Source: Acetobacteraceae bacterium (lineage in GTDB: Bacteria; Pseudomonadota; Alphaproteobacteria; Acetobacterales; Acetobacteraceae). From it: a stretch of DNA of 64,000 nucleotides. The translations under genes were made by a program, and so were the position numbers. The notes below the pieces were generated by a model. That model searched no databases. It had not been told where the DNA came from and saw nothing but the letters and a program-made list of their open reading frames with translations. Shown piece by piece: positions 1 through 9,492 of the stretch. The DNA is taken from assembly GCA_022842185.1 (NCBI GenBank), contig JALHQB010000011.1, positions 1 to 64,000 on the forward strand. Direction: 5' to 3'. Within the stretch, counting starts at the first letter, position 1; each line of letters starts with the position of its first letter.

Positions 1-120
1 TCTTCGCCAAACTCAAACAGTTCCGCGCCATCGCCACCCGCTACGACAAGACCGACCGCAACTTCATCGCCGCCATTCATGCCGTCACCTTCCATCTCTG
101 GATCAATTGACGACACGCCC
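1..120 (+). mobile_element. Right end of an IS5-like insertion sequence
   Basis: Only the right end lies in the window. It holds the last 35 codons of a transposase, and the sequence CGACACGCCC at 111-120 is a plausible terminal inverted repeat. Immediately after it starts the right half of an intergenic repeat (121-180) whose complete relatives at 25842 and 36806 have a palindrome centre at this point, so the element seems to have inserted into the middle of that repeat. The left end and the target duplication are outside the window, so the boundary is inferred. Confidence 0.6.
3..110 (+). CDS. IS5-family transposase, C-terminal fragment (cut by window edge)
   Basis: This open frame enters from the left edge and ends at TGA 108-110. 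The last 35 residues include KLKQFRAIATRYDKTDRNF, the typical C-terminal signature of DDE transposases of the IS5 family (IS427-like group), where Arg-Tyr-Asp-Lys-Thr precedes a final helix ending in Leu-Trp. The protein would catalyse cut-and-paste movement of its own element. Catalytic Asp and Glu residues lie upstream of the window, so activity cannot be judged. The family call rests on motif recognition only. Confidence 0.7.
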   Translation, partial: FAKLKQFRAIATRYDKTDRNFIAAIHAVTFHLWIN

Positions 121-180
121 TAAGCCTTTGGTGGGGTGAGGTTTGGAGAGGGGCAAAGCCCCTCACCGATCTTCCAACCA
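121..180. repeat. Family B intergenic repeat, right arm only
   Basis: TAAGCCTTTGGTGGGGTG is followed by a hairpin of the type GAGGGGCAAAGCCCCTC (about 149-165). The same arm is found at 25943-25983 and 36934-36980, where it belongs to longer elements with a matching left arm. Here the left arm is replaced by the IS end. It lies just downstream of maf, where the hairpin could also end transcription of either strand. Confidence 0.7.
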
Positions 181-184
181 CCCA

Positions 185-802
185 CTATTCCGACAAAACG
201 CCGTGCTGTCGCAAAAACGCCAGCAGCACGAGCAACGGCACGCCCAGAATGGCGGCGTGCTCACCTTCGACCTTGCTGAACAGGTGCACACCCAGGCCTT
301 CGATCCGATACGCCCCGACCGATTGCGTCGCCGCGTCACCTTCGGCAGCCAGATAGGCATCGATGAACGCATCCGACACCGCGCGCATGGTGAGGCTGGG
401 CACCGTGACATGCTGCCAGACACGCCGCCCGTGCCTGTGGCAGACAATGGCGGTGACCAGTTCATGCTTCCGCCCGCGCAAGGCCACCAGATGATCGCGC
501 GCCGCTGGTAGGTCGGCGGGCTTGTCGAACCAGCGACCCTCGCAGACCAGCAACTGGTCGCAGCCGATCACCAGCGCCTCCGGGTCCCGGCGGGCAATCC
601 GCTCGGCCTTGGCGTCTGCCAACATCAGCGCGGTATCCGCGGGAGGGATCCCCTCAGCCTGAGCAGATTGCTTGATGGTGTCTTCATCCACCGCTGCCGC
701 GACGGCCTCGAAACGCAGGCCGGCGGCCTGCATGACCGAACGCCGCGCTGACGAGGCTGACGCCAACACCAAACGGGGTGAGGGCGCCTGGAACGCCGTC
801 AT
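185..802 (-). CDS. maf: Maf-like nucleotide pyrophosphatase
   Basis: A protein of 205 residues, the usual length of the Maf/YhdE/YceF family. These enzymes hydrolyse non-canonical or excess nucleoside triphosphates (dTTP, UTP or modified pyrimidines) to monophosphates in the cytoplasm. The N-terminal phosphate-binding loop reads LASASSARR (residues 13-21), followed by VDED and GCDQLL with the likely catalytic Asp82. The ATG at 802 is chosen because it overlaps the stop of the upstream PPDK regulator by four bases (ATGA) and places the family motif at the usual distance from the start. The gene pair ppsR-maf beside hemE is conserved in alphaproteobacteria. The usual next genes (aroE, coaE, dnaQ) are not here; a repeat and an IS end follow instead. 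Confidence 0.92.
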   Translation of the reverse strand: MTAFQAPSPRLVLASASSARRSVMQAAGLRFEAVAAAVDEDTIKQSAQAEGIPPADTALMLADAKAERIARRDPEALVIGCDQLLVCEGRWFDKPADLPAARDHLVALRGRKHELVTAIVCHRHGRRVWQHVTVPSLTMRAVSDAFIDAYLAAEGDAATQSVGAYRIEGLGVHLFSKVEGEHAAILGVPLLVLLAFLRQHGVLSE

Positions 803-1701
803 GCCGGCCCTGCCGGCGCACCAAGCACATTCGCGGCAGGGTCTTCCGGGGCCTGAATCGTCGCCGCATCCTTGCGCCGGGCATGCCAGGAATCCATCAG
901 TTGCAGGATAGTCGCCGCCGTTTCCTCGATGCTGCGCCGAGTGACGTCGATCACCGGCCACCCGCGGGACGTGCATAGCCGGCGCGCGGCGACGATTTCC
1001 GCCTTCACCGCCTCCGGGTCGATGTAGTCCGTCGCGTCTTGCCGCACGCCCGAGGCTCCGATGATCTTCAAGCGATGGCGCCGGATGTCGATCAGGGCAT
1101 TCATGTCGATATGCAGCCCGATCACCGGGCAGGGCGGATCCTCGAGCGCGGTGGGCAGCGCCGCGCCAGGCACCAGCGGCACGTTGGCCGCCTTGATGCC
1201 GCGATTGGCGAGGTAGAAGCAGGTCGGCGTCTTGGAGGACCGGGACACGCCGACCAATACGACATCGGCATTGCGCATGCCCTGCGTGCCCTGCCCGTCA
1301 TCATGCGACAGCACGTAGTGCATGGCGTCGATACGGCGAAAATAGTCCGCATCCATCACATGCTGGGCGGCGCGCTTTTCCTTGGCCCGTTCGCCGATCG
1401 CGCCCTGGAGGAGTTCCATCACGGGGTCGAGCGGCGACACACAAGTCACGCCAAGCCGCCCGCAGGTTTCCTCCAGAGCCAGGCGCAGGCTGGAATCGAC
1501 CAGGGTGTAAAGGACCGGGCCGGGTTCATGCTCGATCCCTTCCAGCACCCGGTCGAGCTGGAGGCGCGATCGGACCAGAGACCACCGATGATAGATCACA
1601 TGGTGATTCTCGAAGCGCGCGAGGGTCGCCCGGGCGATGGAATTGAGCGTCTCCCCGGTCGAGTCCGATACGAGGTGGAGGTTGGTCTGTCTGTGGGGCA
1701 T
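799..1701 (-). CDS. ppsR: Pyruvate, phosphate dikinase regulatory protein (bifunctional kinase/phosphorylase)
   Basis: A 300-residue member of the DUF299 / kinase-PPPase family. It phosphorylates and dephosphorylates pyruvate phosphate dikinase or PEP synthetase in response to ADP, switching the PEP-pyruvate step off and on. Visible motifs are [11 protein letters not shown] at the N-terminus and the P-loop-like [11 protein letters not shown] in the middle, both diagnostic. The open frame continues upstream to 1950, but the ATG at 1701 ([14 protein letters not shown]) gives the family's normal N-terminus; the extra stretch overlaps the putative origin region and has no family similarity that I recognise. 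The gene is divergent from hemE and co-oriented with maf. In Caulobacter the homologous gene flanks oriC. Confidence 0.92.
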   Translation of the reverse strand: MPHRQTNLHLVSDSTGETLNSIARATLARFENHHVIYHRWSLVRSRLQLDRVLEGIEHEPGPVLYTLVDSSLRLALEETCGRLGVTCVSPLDPVMELLQGAIGERAKEKRAAQHVMDADYFRRIDAMHYVLSHDDGQGTQGMRNADVVLVGVSRSSKTPTCFYLANRGIKAANVPLVPGAALPTALEDPPCPVIGLHIDMNALIDIRRHRLKIIGASGVRQDATDYIDPEAVKAEIVAARRLCTSRGWPVIDVTRRSIEETAATILQLMDSWHARRKDAATIQAPEDPAANVLGAPAGPA

Positions 1702-2000
1702 CGTGGGGAGGATAACGTGAATTCCTGTGGATGACGGGGATGGAATCCAAGCCTGGATGTGGCTGCGTGGACAAGTCCCGAAGGACGGTATCGGATGCCG
1801 GACACGGGATGGAATCCGGCGGTATCCGTGCAGGCTGCGGATAACCCGCTGATCATGCTGTCCGGTACAGGATCGTTGCACGACGTGGGCTGGGGATGAA
1901 ACAGTGGACGGATGCGGGATGAGATGCGTCCCCGACATCCACAGCCCCAACTACACTCCTCACCTTTCTAAGAATCCTTATTCCTTGTTTAAGGACTGAG
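1702..2000. other. oriC: Putative chromosomal replication origin (oriC) between ppsR and hemE
   Basis: A 299-bp gap between divergent genes. Words near the reverse DnaA box (TGTGGATAA) are TGTGGATGA at 1726 (8/9), CGTGGACAA at 1766 (7/9) and TGCGGATAA at 1836 (8/9); ACATCCACA at 1935 matches the forward form 7/9. GGGATGGAATCC is repeated directly at 1737 and 1806. GANTC sites (CcrM methylation in alphaproteobacteria) are at 1743, 1812 and 1972. The last 55 bases before hemE are the most AT-rich stretch and could unwind. Known biology: the Caulobacter and Rickettsia origins lie at the hemE boundary. That this is the origin is an inference; no perfect DnaA box is present. Confidence 0.5.
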
Positions 2001-3059
2001 ATGGAACCGAACGTTGCTCCCGGCCCGGTCAAACCCCTTTTGCGCGCGCTGGGTGGTGAGGCCGTGTGGCCACCGCCCGCCTGGCTGATGCGCCAGGCCG
2101 GCCGCTATCTCCCGGAATACCGGGCTTTGCGCGCCAAGGCCGGGGACTTCATCAGCCTGTGCACCACGCCCGAATTGGCAGCGGAGGTGACGCTTCAGCC
2201 GATCCGCCGCTATGGGATGGACGGAGCGATCCTGTTCTCGGACATCCTGATGGTGCCCTGGGCGCTCGGCCAGCCTCTGCGCTTCGCGGAAGGCGAAGGG
2301 CCGCTGCTGGAACCGCTGCGCGATGCCGCCGCCATCGCCGCGCTCGATCCGGCGCAGCTGGTGTCCCGTGTCGCGCCGATCCTGGAAACGGTCTCGCGCG
2401 TACGTGCCGGGCTGGCGGCGGAAGCGCCCCGTACGACGCTGATCGGTTTCGCCGGTGGATGTTTCACGGTGGCCTGCTACATGCTGGAAGGACGGGGCAG
2501 CAAGGAATTCGCGGCCGCCCGGGGCTTGGCCTATGCCGACCCTGCCTTGTTCGGCCGGCTGATCCGCACCCTGCAGGATGCCACGGTTGAATACCTCGTC
2601 GCGCAGGCCGAGGCAGGAGCCGAAGCGCTGATGCTGTTCGATTCCTGGGCCGGAATGCTGTCCCCCGGCCAGTTCCGGCGCTGGGTCATCGAACCGACCG
2701 CCGCGATCACGCGCACGTTGCGGCGGCGCTGCCCCGGTGTTCCCATCATCGGCTTTCCCCGCCTCGCCGGGCCGTTGCTGTCCGACTACACCGCTCGGGC
2801 GGGCGTGGACGCGACAGCCATCGATACCGCGATGGACCCGCGCTGGGCGGCACAGGCTGTGCCGTCAACCATGGCACTGCAAGGCAATCTTGATCCGCTG
2901 GCCCTCGTGGCTGGCGGGGCGGCGTTGGAAGCGGAAGCGCGGTCGATCCTGGCGGCCATGCGGGGGCGGCCGTTCATCTTCAACCTGGGGCATGGGATCG
3001 TGCCGCAGACGCCGCCAGAGCATGTAACGGCACTGATGCGGATCCTTCGCTCGGCGTGA
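2001..3059 (+). CDS. hemE: Uroporphyrinogen decarboxylase
   Basis: A 352-residue HemE, the normal length. It removes the four acetate carboxyl groups of uroporphyrinogen III to give coproporphyrinogen III in haem synthesis, without a cofactor, in the cytosol. The signature WLMRQAGRYLPEYR is near residue 30 with the substrate-binding Arg, and LFSDILMVP carries the catalytic Asp. A second conserved region, GFAGGCFTVACYMLEG, lies mid-protein. The ATG at 2001 follows the AT-rich end of the putative origin. Placement beside oriC is typical of alphaproteobacteria and could give a high early gene dose. Confidence 0.97.
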   Translation: MEPNVAPGPVKPLLRALGGEAVWPPPAWLMRQAGRYLPEYRALRAKAGDFISLCTTPELAAEVTLQPIRRYGMDGAILFSDILMVPWALGQPLRFAEGEGPLLEPLRDAAAIAALDPAQLVSRVAPILETVSRVRAGLAAEAPRTTLIGFAGGCFTVACYMLEGRGSKEFAAARGLAYADPALFGRLIRTLQDATVEYLVAQAEAGAEALMLFDSWAGMLSPGQFRRWVIEPTAAITRTLRRRCPGVPIIGFPRLAGPLLSDYTARAGVDATAIDTAMDPRWAAQAVPSTMALQGNLDPLALVAGGAALEAEARSILAAMRGRPFIFNLGHGIVPQTPPEHVTALMRILRSA

Positions 3060-3165
3060 AGAATTGAGGGGGCTTCGCCTTTTGGTGGCCTGCGAGATCA
3101 CCCTGGCTACCCACGTGGCCGGCAGTTCACCGCGTCCAGAGACCGTCTCCCTCGACGCGGGATGA

Positions 3166-4279
3166 TCAGCCGCCCCCGCAAGGGGCGCGACGAAGGCCGC
3201 GTGGCGCCGCGGCCGCGGGAGCCTGGACCAGCGTCAGCAAACACGCACCGAAGGCGCGGGTGAAACGCCAGTCATTGACGGCGCCATGGCCATGGATCGG
3301 TTGCTCGGGGAACAGCGCCAGCATCGGGGTTTGCCGCCGCGCGGCTGCCTCGGCCACCAGTGCGGCCCGTGCCGCCGGGTCGGGATCGAATGGATCATCG
3401 GCAAACACCGTCACCGCAAGGCGCGGCCCAGCCTCGGGCAGGCCAGCCAGCAGACGACGGAAATCCTCGGTGGCAGCCGCCAAGTTATTCGGCCGCGCTG
3501 CCTCCCCATGCGCAGCCGGCGCGAAGGCGAGCACGGCGTGAATGGTCTCTGGCTGCTCGGCAGCCAGCATGACCGACTGCCAACCCCCACGCGACTGACC
3601 AGCCAGCACGAACCGGCGATACCCCACCTGGCGCAGCATTGGCAGTCCGCGTCGCATCGTCGCCAGCGCGACGGACACATCATCCTCGGCCGGATCCCGA
3701 TCGAAGCGCAGCACGTCCCATCCGGCATCGTTCAACATGGCCAGCACACCCGGCGCGCTGCGCTGGCGGTGGTCCGCCATCCGCCCGCCATAGCCATGCG
3801 ACCAGACAACAACGCCTTCGGCCGCCAGCGGACCGTGGCGGAACATTAGCGGCGCGGTGCGGAACGGGCCGATGCTGTCCATCACCGGGCGGAAGACTGG
3901 GCGGTCGAGGGCCTCGGCGGCGCCATCCACGGCGATGATGCGGCAGGTTCGACCTTCGCCAAAGACGGCCACGGCGTCGCGGTCGCAGGATGCCTGAAGC
4001 CTGGCGCGTGCACCGGCGGCATCGGGCTGCCCCGCGATGAACCGCCAGACCGAGCGCCCATCCGGCAAGCCGGCCAGTGCGAAGGCCGCATGCGGCATCG
4101 CCCCGCGGTAATGCAGCGTGTAGCCGGTCACGGCCGCCGGGCCCCGTGGCCTGCCCAAGCGCAGCAACGGAAAACAATGTGCGATATGCCGTGAAGTCGG
4201 TATTCGGGTCCTGCGCTTGGGCCGGTGCGGCGAGAGCAACCGCCAACCCTAGGAATCCGGCGCGCCAGCGCTTATGCAT
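3166..4279 (-). pseudogene. Secreted alpha/beta hydrolase, reading frame apparently shifted
   Basis: The start at 4277-4279 has a good ribosome site (GGGAG) and begins a clean signal peptide, [19 protein letters not shown], cleaved after AQA. About 40 codons later this frame stops making sense, and the next frame takes over with YTLHYRGAMPHAAFALAG and an alpha/beta hydrolase fold running to TGA at 3166. The core shows the nucleophile elbow GQSRGGW and a late His (HGHG). The junction lies at about 4105-4165 in a GC-rich run and needs one extra or two missing bases. Either the gene is broken or the sequence has an indel error. The substrate is unknown. If intact, the product would be a periplasmic hydrolase of about 370 residues. 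Confidence 0.6.
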
Positions 4280-4323
4280 CCGTCTCCCTTTCCGCCCCGC
4301 ATGGCACGAGACGCGCGCGCGCA

Positions 4324-6939
4324 ATGAACGACAGCATCGCTACCCCCGACAAGGCGGCCCCCCGCTACAACTTCGCCGCCGCCGAGCCGCGCTGGCAGAA
4401 GGCCTGGGACGACCGCGCCTGCTTCGCCGTGCCGGATGTGCCGCCGGCGGACGCCGCCAAATACTATGTGCTGGAGATGTTTCCCTACCCCTCCGGCAAG
4501 ATCCATATGGGGCATGTCCGCAACTACACCCTCGGCGACGTGGTGGCGCGGTACAAGCGGGCGCGCGGGCACCTGGTCATGCACCCGATGGGTTGGGACG
4601 CCTTCGGCCTGCCGGCGGAAAACGCGGCGCGCGAACGTGGCGTGCACCCGGCCGCCTGGACGTATCAGAACATCGCCAACATGCGCGATGAGCTGAAGCG
4701 CATGGGCCTTTCGCTGGAATGGGCACGCGAATTCGCCACCTGCGACCCGGAATATTACGGCCAACAGCAGAAGCTGCTGCTGGACTTCTTCAAGGCCGGG
4801 CTGGTCGAGCGCCGTGAATCCTGGGTGAACTGGGACCCGGTGGACAACACCGTGCTGGCCAACGAACAGGTGATCGACGGCCGCGGCTGGCGTTCCGGTG
4901 CGCAGGTCGAGAAGAAGAAACTGTCCCAGTGGGTGCTGGCGATCACGAAATACGCCCCGGATCTGCTGGAAGCCCTGGGCGGGCTGGATCGCTGGCCCGA
5001 ACGCGTGAAGCTGATGCAGTCCAACTGGATCGGCCGCAGTGAGGGCGCGCGGGTGCGCTTCGCCCTGACCGCGCCGGTCGATGGCACCGCGGATGTCGAG
5101 GTCTTCACTACGCGCCCGGACACGCTGTTTGGCATGTCCTTCCTGGCCGTTGCCGCCGAGCACCCGTTGGCCACCGCTGCTGCCGCGCGTGACGCCAAGG
5201 CCGCCGATTTCGTCGCCGAATGCCGCAGCATGGGCACTTCCGAAGCGGTGATCGAACAGGCCGAGAAGAAGGGCATCGACACCGGCTTCCGCGTGAAGCA
5301 CCCCTTCACCGGCGAGGAGTTCCCCGTCTGGATCGCGAATTTCGTGCTGATGGAATACGGCACGGGCGCGATCTTCGGCTGCCCGGCGCATGACCAGCGC
5401 GACCTGGAATTCGCGCGCAAATACGACCTGTCCGTGACGCCGGTCGTGCTGCCAAAGGATGGCGACCCCGCGACTTTCGCTGTCGGCACCGAAGCCTTCA
5501 CCGAGGACGGCACCGCCTACAATTCGGGTTTCCTCGATGGGCTGGACGTCGCATCCGCCAAGCGCGCTGCGATTGACGCTCTGGAGAAGCAGGGTGCCGG
5601 CATCGGCGTGGTGAATTGGCGCCTCCGCGACTGGGGCGTGTCGCGCCAGCGGTATTGGGGCTGCCCGATCCCCTTCATCCATTGCGACGATTGCGGCGTG
5701 GTCCCTGTCCCTGACGACCAGCTGCCGGTGCGCCTGCCCGAGGATGTGGATTTCTCCAAGCCCGGCAACCCGCTGGACCACCACCCGACATGGAAGCATG
5801 TCGGCTGCCCGAATTGCGGCAAGCCAGCGCGGCGCGAGACCGATACCTGCGACACCTTCGTTGATTCATCATGGTACTTCGCGCGCTTCTGCTCGCCGCG
5901 CGCAGACGTTCCGGTGATCCGCGACGCTGTCGATGGCTGGCTCCCGGTGGACCAGTATATCGGCGGTATCGAGCACGCGATCTTGCACCTGCTGTATTCG
6001 CGCTTCTTCACCCGCGCGATGTCGGCTTCGGGGCATCTGTCGCTGGCGGAACCCTTCGCCGGGCTGTTCACCCAGGGGATGGTGCAGCACGAATCCTACA
6101 AGGGTGCTGATGGCCGCTGGCTGTATCCGGAGGAGATCGATTTCTCCGTCACGCCCGAGGGCGCGCGCACAGCCACGGTGAAGGGCGGCAACGAACCCGT
6201 CACCATTGGCCGTGTCGAGGCGATGTCGAAATCCAAGCGCAACACCGTCGATCCGGGCGCGATCATCGCGAAATACGGGGCGGATACCGCGCGTTGGTTC
6301 ATCCTGTCCGACAACCCGCCCGAACGGGACATGGAGTGGACGGAATCCGGCGTTGCCGGGGCGTACCGCTTCACCCAGCGGGTGTTCCGCATTGTCGATG
6401 ACCACCGCGCCGGCCTGCCAGCGCCGGATGCCGTTTGCGACCCCGCCGACCCCGCGGGAAAGGCGCTGCGCCGCGCCACCCATCGCGCCATCAAGGCCGT
6501 CACCGAAGCGCTGGAGACCTTCGCCTTCAACGTTGCCGTGGCGCGGCTGTATGAATTCGCCAACGCTATCGAGGCTGCGAAGGAGGCCCCGGGTGCGGCG
6601 ATGCGAGAGGCGCTGGAAATCCTCGCCCGCCTGGCCGCGCCGATGATGCCGCATCTGGCCGAGGAAGCCTGGCATCTGCTGCGCCCCGACGCTGAGACGC
6701 TGGTCGCCCAACTGCCCTGGCCGGACGCCGACCCCGCCTTGCTGGTGGCCGAAAGCGTGACCCTGGCCATTCAGGTGCTGGGCAAGCTGCGAGCGACCAT
6801 CGAGGTGCCGGTTGGCGCCTCCGAGGAGACCATTTTCGCCGCCGCCGAGGCAGAGGAGAACGTCCAGCGTGCCATCGCCGGCAAGCCCATCCGAAAACGC
6901 ATCCACGTCCCCGGACGGGTGGTGAACCTTGTCGTCTAG
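4324..6939 (+). CDS. leuS: Leucyl-tRNA synthetase
   Basis: An 871-residue class Ia synthetase that charges tRNA-Leu in the cytosol. The HIGH-type motif appears as HMGH within [16 protein letters not shown] near residue 60, and the KMSKS loop as AMSKSKRN in the last third. The editing domain ([15 protein letters not shown]) that removes mischarged amino acids is present, as are the anticodon-binding domain and a short C-terminal domain. The ATG at 4324 was chosen over in-frame upstream codons, which overlap the divergent hydrolase. It heads the block leuS-lptE-holA; its stop codon lies inside the start region of lptE, so the genes are probably translationally coupled. Confidence 0.98.
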   Translation: MNDSIATPDKAAPRYNFAAAEPRWQKAWDDRACFAVPDVPPADAAKYYVLEMFPYPSGKIHMGHVRNYTLGDVVARYKRARGHLVMHPMGWDAFGLPAENAARERGVHPAAWTYQNIANMRDELKRMGLSLEWAREFATCDPEYYGQQQKLLLDFFKAGLVERRESWVNWDPVDNTVLANEQVIDGRGWRSGAQVEKKKLSQWVLAITKYAPDLLEALGGLDRWPERVKLMQSNWIGRSEGARVRFALTAPVDGTADVEVFTTRPDTLFGMSFLAVAAEHPLATAAAARDAKAADFVAECRSMGTSEAVIEQAEKKGIDTGFRVKHPFTGEEFPVWIANFVLMEYGTGAIFGCPAHDQRDLEFARKYDLSVTPVVLPKDGDPATFAVGTEAFTEDGTAYNSGFLDGLDVASAKRAAIDALEKQGAGIGVVNWRLRDWGVSRQRYWGCPIPFIHCDDCGVVPVPDDQLPVRLPEDVDFSKPGNPLDHHPTWKHVGCPNCGKPARRETDTCDTFVDSSWYFARFCSPRADVPVIRDAVDGWLPVDQYIGGIEHAILHLLYSRFFTRAMSASGHLSLAEPFAGLFTQGMVQHESYKGADGRWLYPEEIDFSVTPEGARTATVKGGNEPVTIGRVEAMSKSKRNTVDPGAIIAKYGADTARWFILSDNPPERDMEWTESGVAGAYRFTQRVFRIVDDHRAGLPAPDAVCDPADPAGKALRRATHRAIKAVTEALETFAFNVAVARLYEFANAIEAAKEAPGAAMREALEILARLAAPMMPHLAEEAWHLLRPDAETLVAQLPWPDADPALLVAESVTLAIQVLGKLRATIEVPVGASEETIFAAAEAEENVQRAIAGKPIRKRIHVPGRVVNLVV

Positions 6940-7429
6940 GCGCAGCCTGATCGCCCTGTTGGCGCTGGGCGGCTGCGGGTTTCGGCCGATGTATGCGCCG
7001 CGCCCGGAGAACGTGACGGCGGGGCTGGATACCGTGCGCGTCGGACTGATCACCGAGCGCAACGGGCAGCTGCTGCGGCGGCATCTGGAACAGCGCCTCG
7101 GCCGCGGCAATGTGCCCGCGCGCTATGACCTGCGCGTCGGTCTGTCCTATGGCATCGAGGTTCAGGGCTTCGAACGTGACGGCACGCCGTCCCGCGTGCG
7201 CATCACCGCGACGGCGAATTGGTTCCTGTACGATACCAACGTGCCACCGCGCCTCGTCGCGACTGGCGTCGATCGGGCGTTCGATGCCTACAACGTGCCG
7301 GAAAACCAGTTCTTCGCCTCCGACACCGCGCGCGAAGCCGCGGAACGACGGCTGATGGAACAGCTTTCATCCGATATCGTGCAGCGCTTGGCCGTGCGAT
7401 TCGAATCCGGGCCGCCGCAGGCGAGCTGA
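6929..7429 (+). CDS. lptE: LPS-assembly lipoprotein LptE
   Basis: A 166-residue lipoprotein. LptE plugs the LptD barrel in the outer membrane and helps deliver lipopolysaccharide to the cell surface. The N-terminus [18 protein letters not shown] is a short lipoprotein signal with lipidated Cys16, and GFRPMY directly after it is typical of alphaproteobacterial LptE (also called RlpB). The start is TTG at 6929, because an in-frame stop lies two codons upstream and the lipobox needs the preceding residues. It overlaps leuS by 11 bases. leuS-lptE-holA is the classic order in proteobacteria. Confidence 0.9.
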   Translation: MSSRRSLIALLALGGCGFRPMYAPRPENVTAGLDTVRVGLITERNGQLLRRHLEQRLGRGNVPARYDLRVGLSYGIEVQGFERDGTPSRVRITATANWFLYDTNVPPRLVATGVDRAFDAYNVPENQFFASDTAREAAERRLMEQLSSDIVQRLAVRFESGPPQAS

Positions 7430-7439
7430 GAGAGAGCGC

Positions 7440-8465
7440 GTGGCGAAGCTCGACGCACGCCGCATCCAGGGCTTCCTGGCCGATCCCGGTGACACCCGGC
7501 TCGTCCTGCTGTTCGGCGAGGACACGGGCCTTGTGCGGGAACGCGGTGAGATGCTGGCCCGCGCCGTCGCCGGGGACGATCCTTTCCGTCTGGTTGAATT
7601 GCCGCGCGACGTCGCCGCGAAGGATGTGACATTGCTGGCTGCGGAGGCGGCGACGCCGGCACTGACCGGGGGCCGGCGCCTGGTCCGCGTGCGGGATGCG
7701 ACGGACGGCCTGGCGAATGCCGCCAAGGCGGTACTGGCAGGGTCAGGGCCCGGCCTGGTGGTGCTGGAAGGCGGCTCGCTCGACGGTCGCAAGGGCCTGC
7801 GCGCGGCGCTGGAAAAGGCGGGGCCGGAAGCGGCGGTGATCGCCTGCTATGCGGAAACGGGCGCGGCGCTGGAAGGGTCGATCGTCGCGGTGCTTCGCGA
7901 ATACGGCGTGACCACCGAACCTGGCGTGACCGCATGGATGGCGCAGCGCCTTGGCGAGGATCGCCTGATCATGCGCCGGGAGTGCGAGAAGATCGCGCTG
8001 TATGTCGGCGCCGGCGGCCGCGTCACGGAGGAGGACGCGGTGGCGTCCCTGTCGGAAGGCTCGACGCTGGACCTAGACGCTGCGCTGCTGGCTGCGACCG
8101 AGGGCGATGCGCCACGCGCCGACCGCGCGCTGGACGCGGCCTTCGCCGAAGGTGCGGCCGCGGTGCAGGTCGTGCGGGGTGCCCTGCGGCATGTGCAGCG
8201 GCTGGAAGTGGCTGCCGCCGCGGTGTCTCGCGGGGCTTCCCCCAAGGAAGCCGTGGACGGGCTACGCCCGCCGATTTTCTTCAAATCGAAGCCATCCTTT
8301 GAGCGCGCGCTACGGCTGTGGCGGCCAGAGACGCTGGCAGCGGCCGGGGCAGCGCTGCTGGAAGCGGAACGGGCGACCAAGACGACGGGAATGCCGGATG
8401 TGGCTGTGGCACGGGCGGCAGTGATGGGGCTGGCGCGGGAAGCTGTGCGGGCGCGACGAGGTTGA
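7440..8465 (+). CDS. holA: DNA polymerase III subunit delta
   Basis: A 341-residue delta subunit of the clamp loader, which opens the beta clamp (dnaN, also in this window) and loads it on primed DNA. The product lacks Walker motifs, as expected for delta, and shows RLVLLFGEDTGLVRERGE at the N-terminus and the helical collar region with FFKSKPSFERALRLW near the C-terminus. GTG at 7440 is chosen, preceded by GAGAGAG, 10 bases after the lptE stop. It converges with parB. Confidence 0.93.
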   Translation: MAKLDARRIQGFLADPGDTRLVLLFGEDTGLVRERGEMLARAVAGDDPFRLVELPRDVAAKDVTLLAAEAATPALTGGRRLVRVRDATDGLANAAKAVLAGSGPGLVVLEGGSLDGRKGLRAALEKAGPEAAVIACYAETGAALEGSIVAVLREYGVTTEPGVTAWMAQRLGEDRLIMRRECEKIALYVGAGGRVTEEDAVASLSEGSTLDLDAALLAATEGDAPRADRALDAAFAEGAAAVQVVRGALRHVQRLEVAAAAVSRGASPKEAVDGLRPPIFFKSKPSFERALRLWRPETLAAAGAALLEAERATKTTGMPDVAVARAAVMGLAREAVRARRG

Positions 8466-8631
8466 GATCCTTCTAACCCGGCCTCCGCGCCGCGGGGCCG
8501 TGGCTGGGACTGTCTCGTTTCGCACGCTGAGGCATGACAGCCTGTCGTGCCAGCACCAGCACCCGAACGATCCCAAGCTTCAGAAACCCGAGGCTTCCTG
8601 GCAGCCAAAGCGTGACGGCGGTGCTCTCTCG
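8466..8631. other. Convergent intergenic gap holA / parB
   Basis: These 166 bases separate two convergent genes. A GC-rich imperfect hairpin (about 8481-8503, CTCCGCGCC pairing poorly with the following GGGGCC) could slow polymerase, but no T-run follows. No convincing small gene or promoter was seen. Confidence 0.3.
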
Positions 8632-9492
8632 CTACGCAAAATCCGGATCGAGCAACCGCAACACCCCTTCCAGTTGATCAAGGTCGCGATAGCTGATCAG
8701 CACCTGCCCACCCTTGCCGGCGGACTTGATCCCAACCTTCAGCCCCAGGCGTTCGGTCAGCCGCCGTTCCAGTGCGGCGACATCGGCATCCTGGCGTGGC
8801 GCGCGGCGGGTCGTCGGATCCCGCGGCGCTGCGGCGGCGATCGCTTCGGTCTGGCGCACCGATAGCCCGCGCACCACCACCATGCCGGCAAGGCGTTCGG
8901 GGTCTTCCGCTCCAAGGAGAGCGCGGGCATGCCCGGCGGACAATGCACCGCCGCGAAGCATGTCACGCACACGCGGCGGCAGGTTCAGCAGCCGCAACGT
9001 GTTGGCGACATGGCTGCGCGACTTGCCGACCGCTTGACCAAGGCCTTCCTGCTTCAATCCAAATTCCGTGAGCAGACGCGCATAGCCTTCGGCTTCCTCG
9101 AGCGCATTGAGATCTTCGCGCTGAAGATTTTCGACCAGTCCGGCTGCCATTGCGGCGCGGTCATCCAGGTCGCGCACCACCACCGGCACGTCGTGCAGCT
9201 TCGCCTGCTGCGCGGCACGCCAGCGACGTTCCCCGCCAAGGATCTGGAACTTTCCCGCCGCACCCGGCTTGGGGCGCACCAGGATCGGCTGAAGGATGCC
9301 GTGTTCCTGAATCGACGCCGCGAGTTCCGCCAGCGCCGCTGGATCTGGCGTGGAACGGGCCTGAAAGGGGCTGGGTTCAAGCGCTTCGACCGGCAGGCTG
9401 CGGGGAGCGCTGGCCGGTGTCGCGGGCGGCGGCCCCTGGTTGTCCCCCATCAGGGCGGACAGCCCCATGCCAAGGCGCGCGGGCTTCTTCAT
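8632..9492 (-). CDS. parB: Chromosome-partitioning protein ParB
   Basis: A 286-residue ParB/Spo0J. It binds parS, spreads along DNA as a CTP-dependent clamp and recruits ParA to move the origin region. The N-terminal ParA-binding start MKKPARLGMGLSALMG is typical. The CTP-binding region contains QPILVRPK and GERRWRAAQ (about residues 85-95); the helix-turn-helix region has LGQAVGKSRSHVANTLRLL. A C-terminal dimerisation domain follows. The start overlaps the parA stop by four bases. Two parS sites are found 1.4 and 4.7 kb upstream. Confidence 0.97.
   Translation of the reverse strand: MKKPARLGMGLSALMGDNQGPPPATPASAPRSLPVEALEPSPFQARSTPDPAALAELAASIQEHGILQPILVRPKPGAAGKFQILGGERRWRAAQQAKLHDVPVVVRDLDDRAAMAAGLVENLQREDLNALEEAEGYARLLTEFGLKQEGLGQAVGKSRSHVANTLRLLNLPPRVRDMLRGGALSAGHARALLGAEDPERLAGMVVVRGLSVRQTEAIAAAAPRDPTTRRAPRQDADVAALERRLTERLGLKVGIKSAGKGGQVLISYRDLDQLEGVLRLLDPDFA

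Noticed and set aside
1702..1950. N-terminal extension of the PPDK regulator up to 1950
   Set aside because: The extra residues have no similarity to the family and would cover the origin candidate; ATG 1701 gives the normal start.
4249..7110. Long open frames opposite leuS and lptE
   Set aside because: Low-complexity Arg/Gly/His-rich products without family motifs; leuS explains the stretch fully.
7395..7412. tRNA-like GATTCGAATCC word (also 53828-53845)
   Set aside because: Both lie inside clear coding genes (lptE and a Bug receptor) and no cloverleaf arms surround them.
8500..8865. Possible small plus-strand gene overlapping the end of parB
   Set aside because: No ribosome site, no family motif, and it runs into the parB C-terminal domain in antisense.
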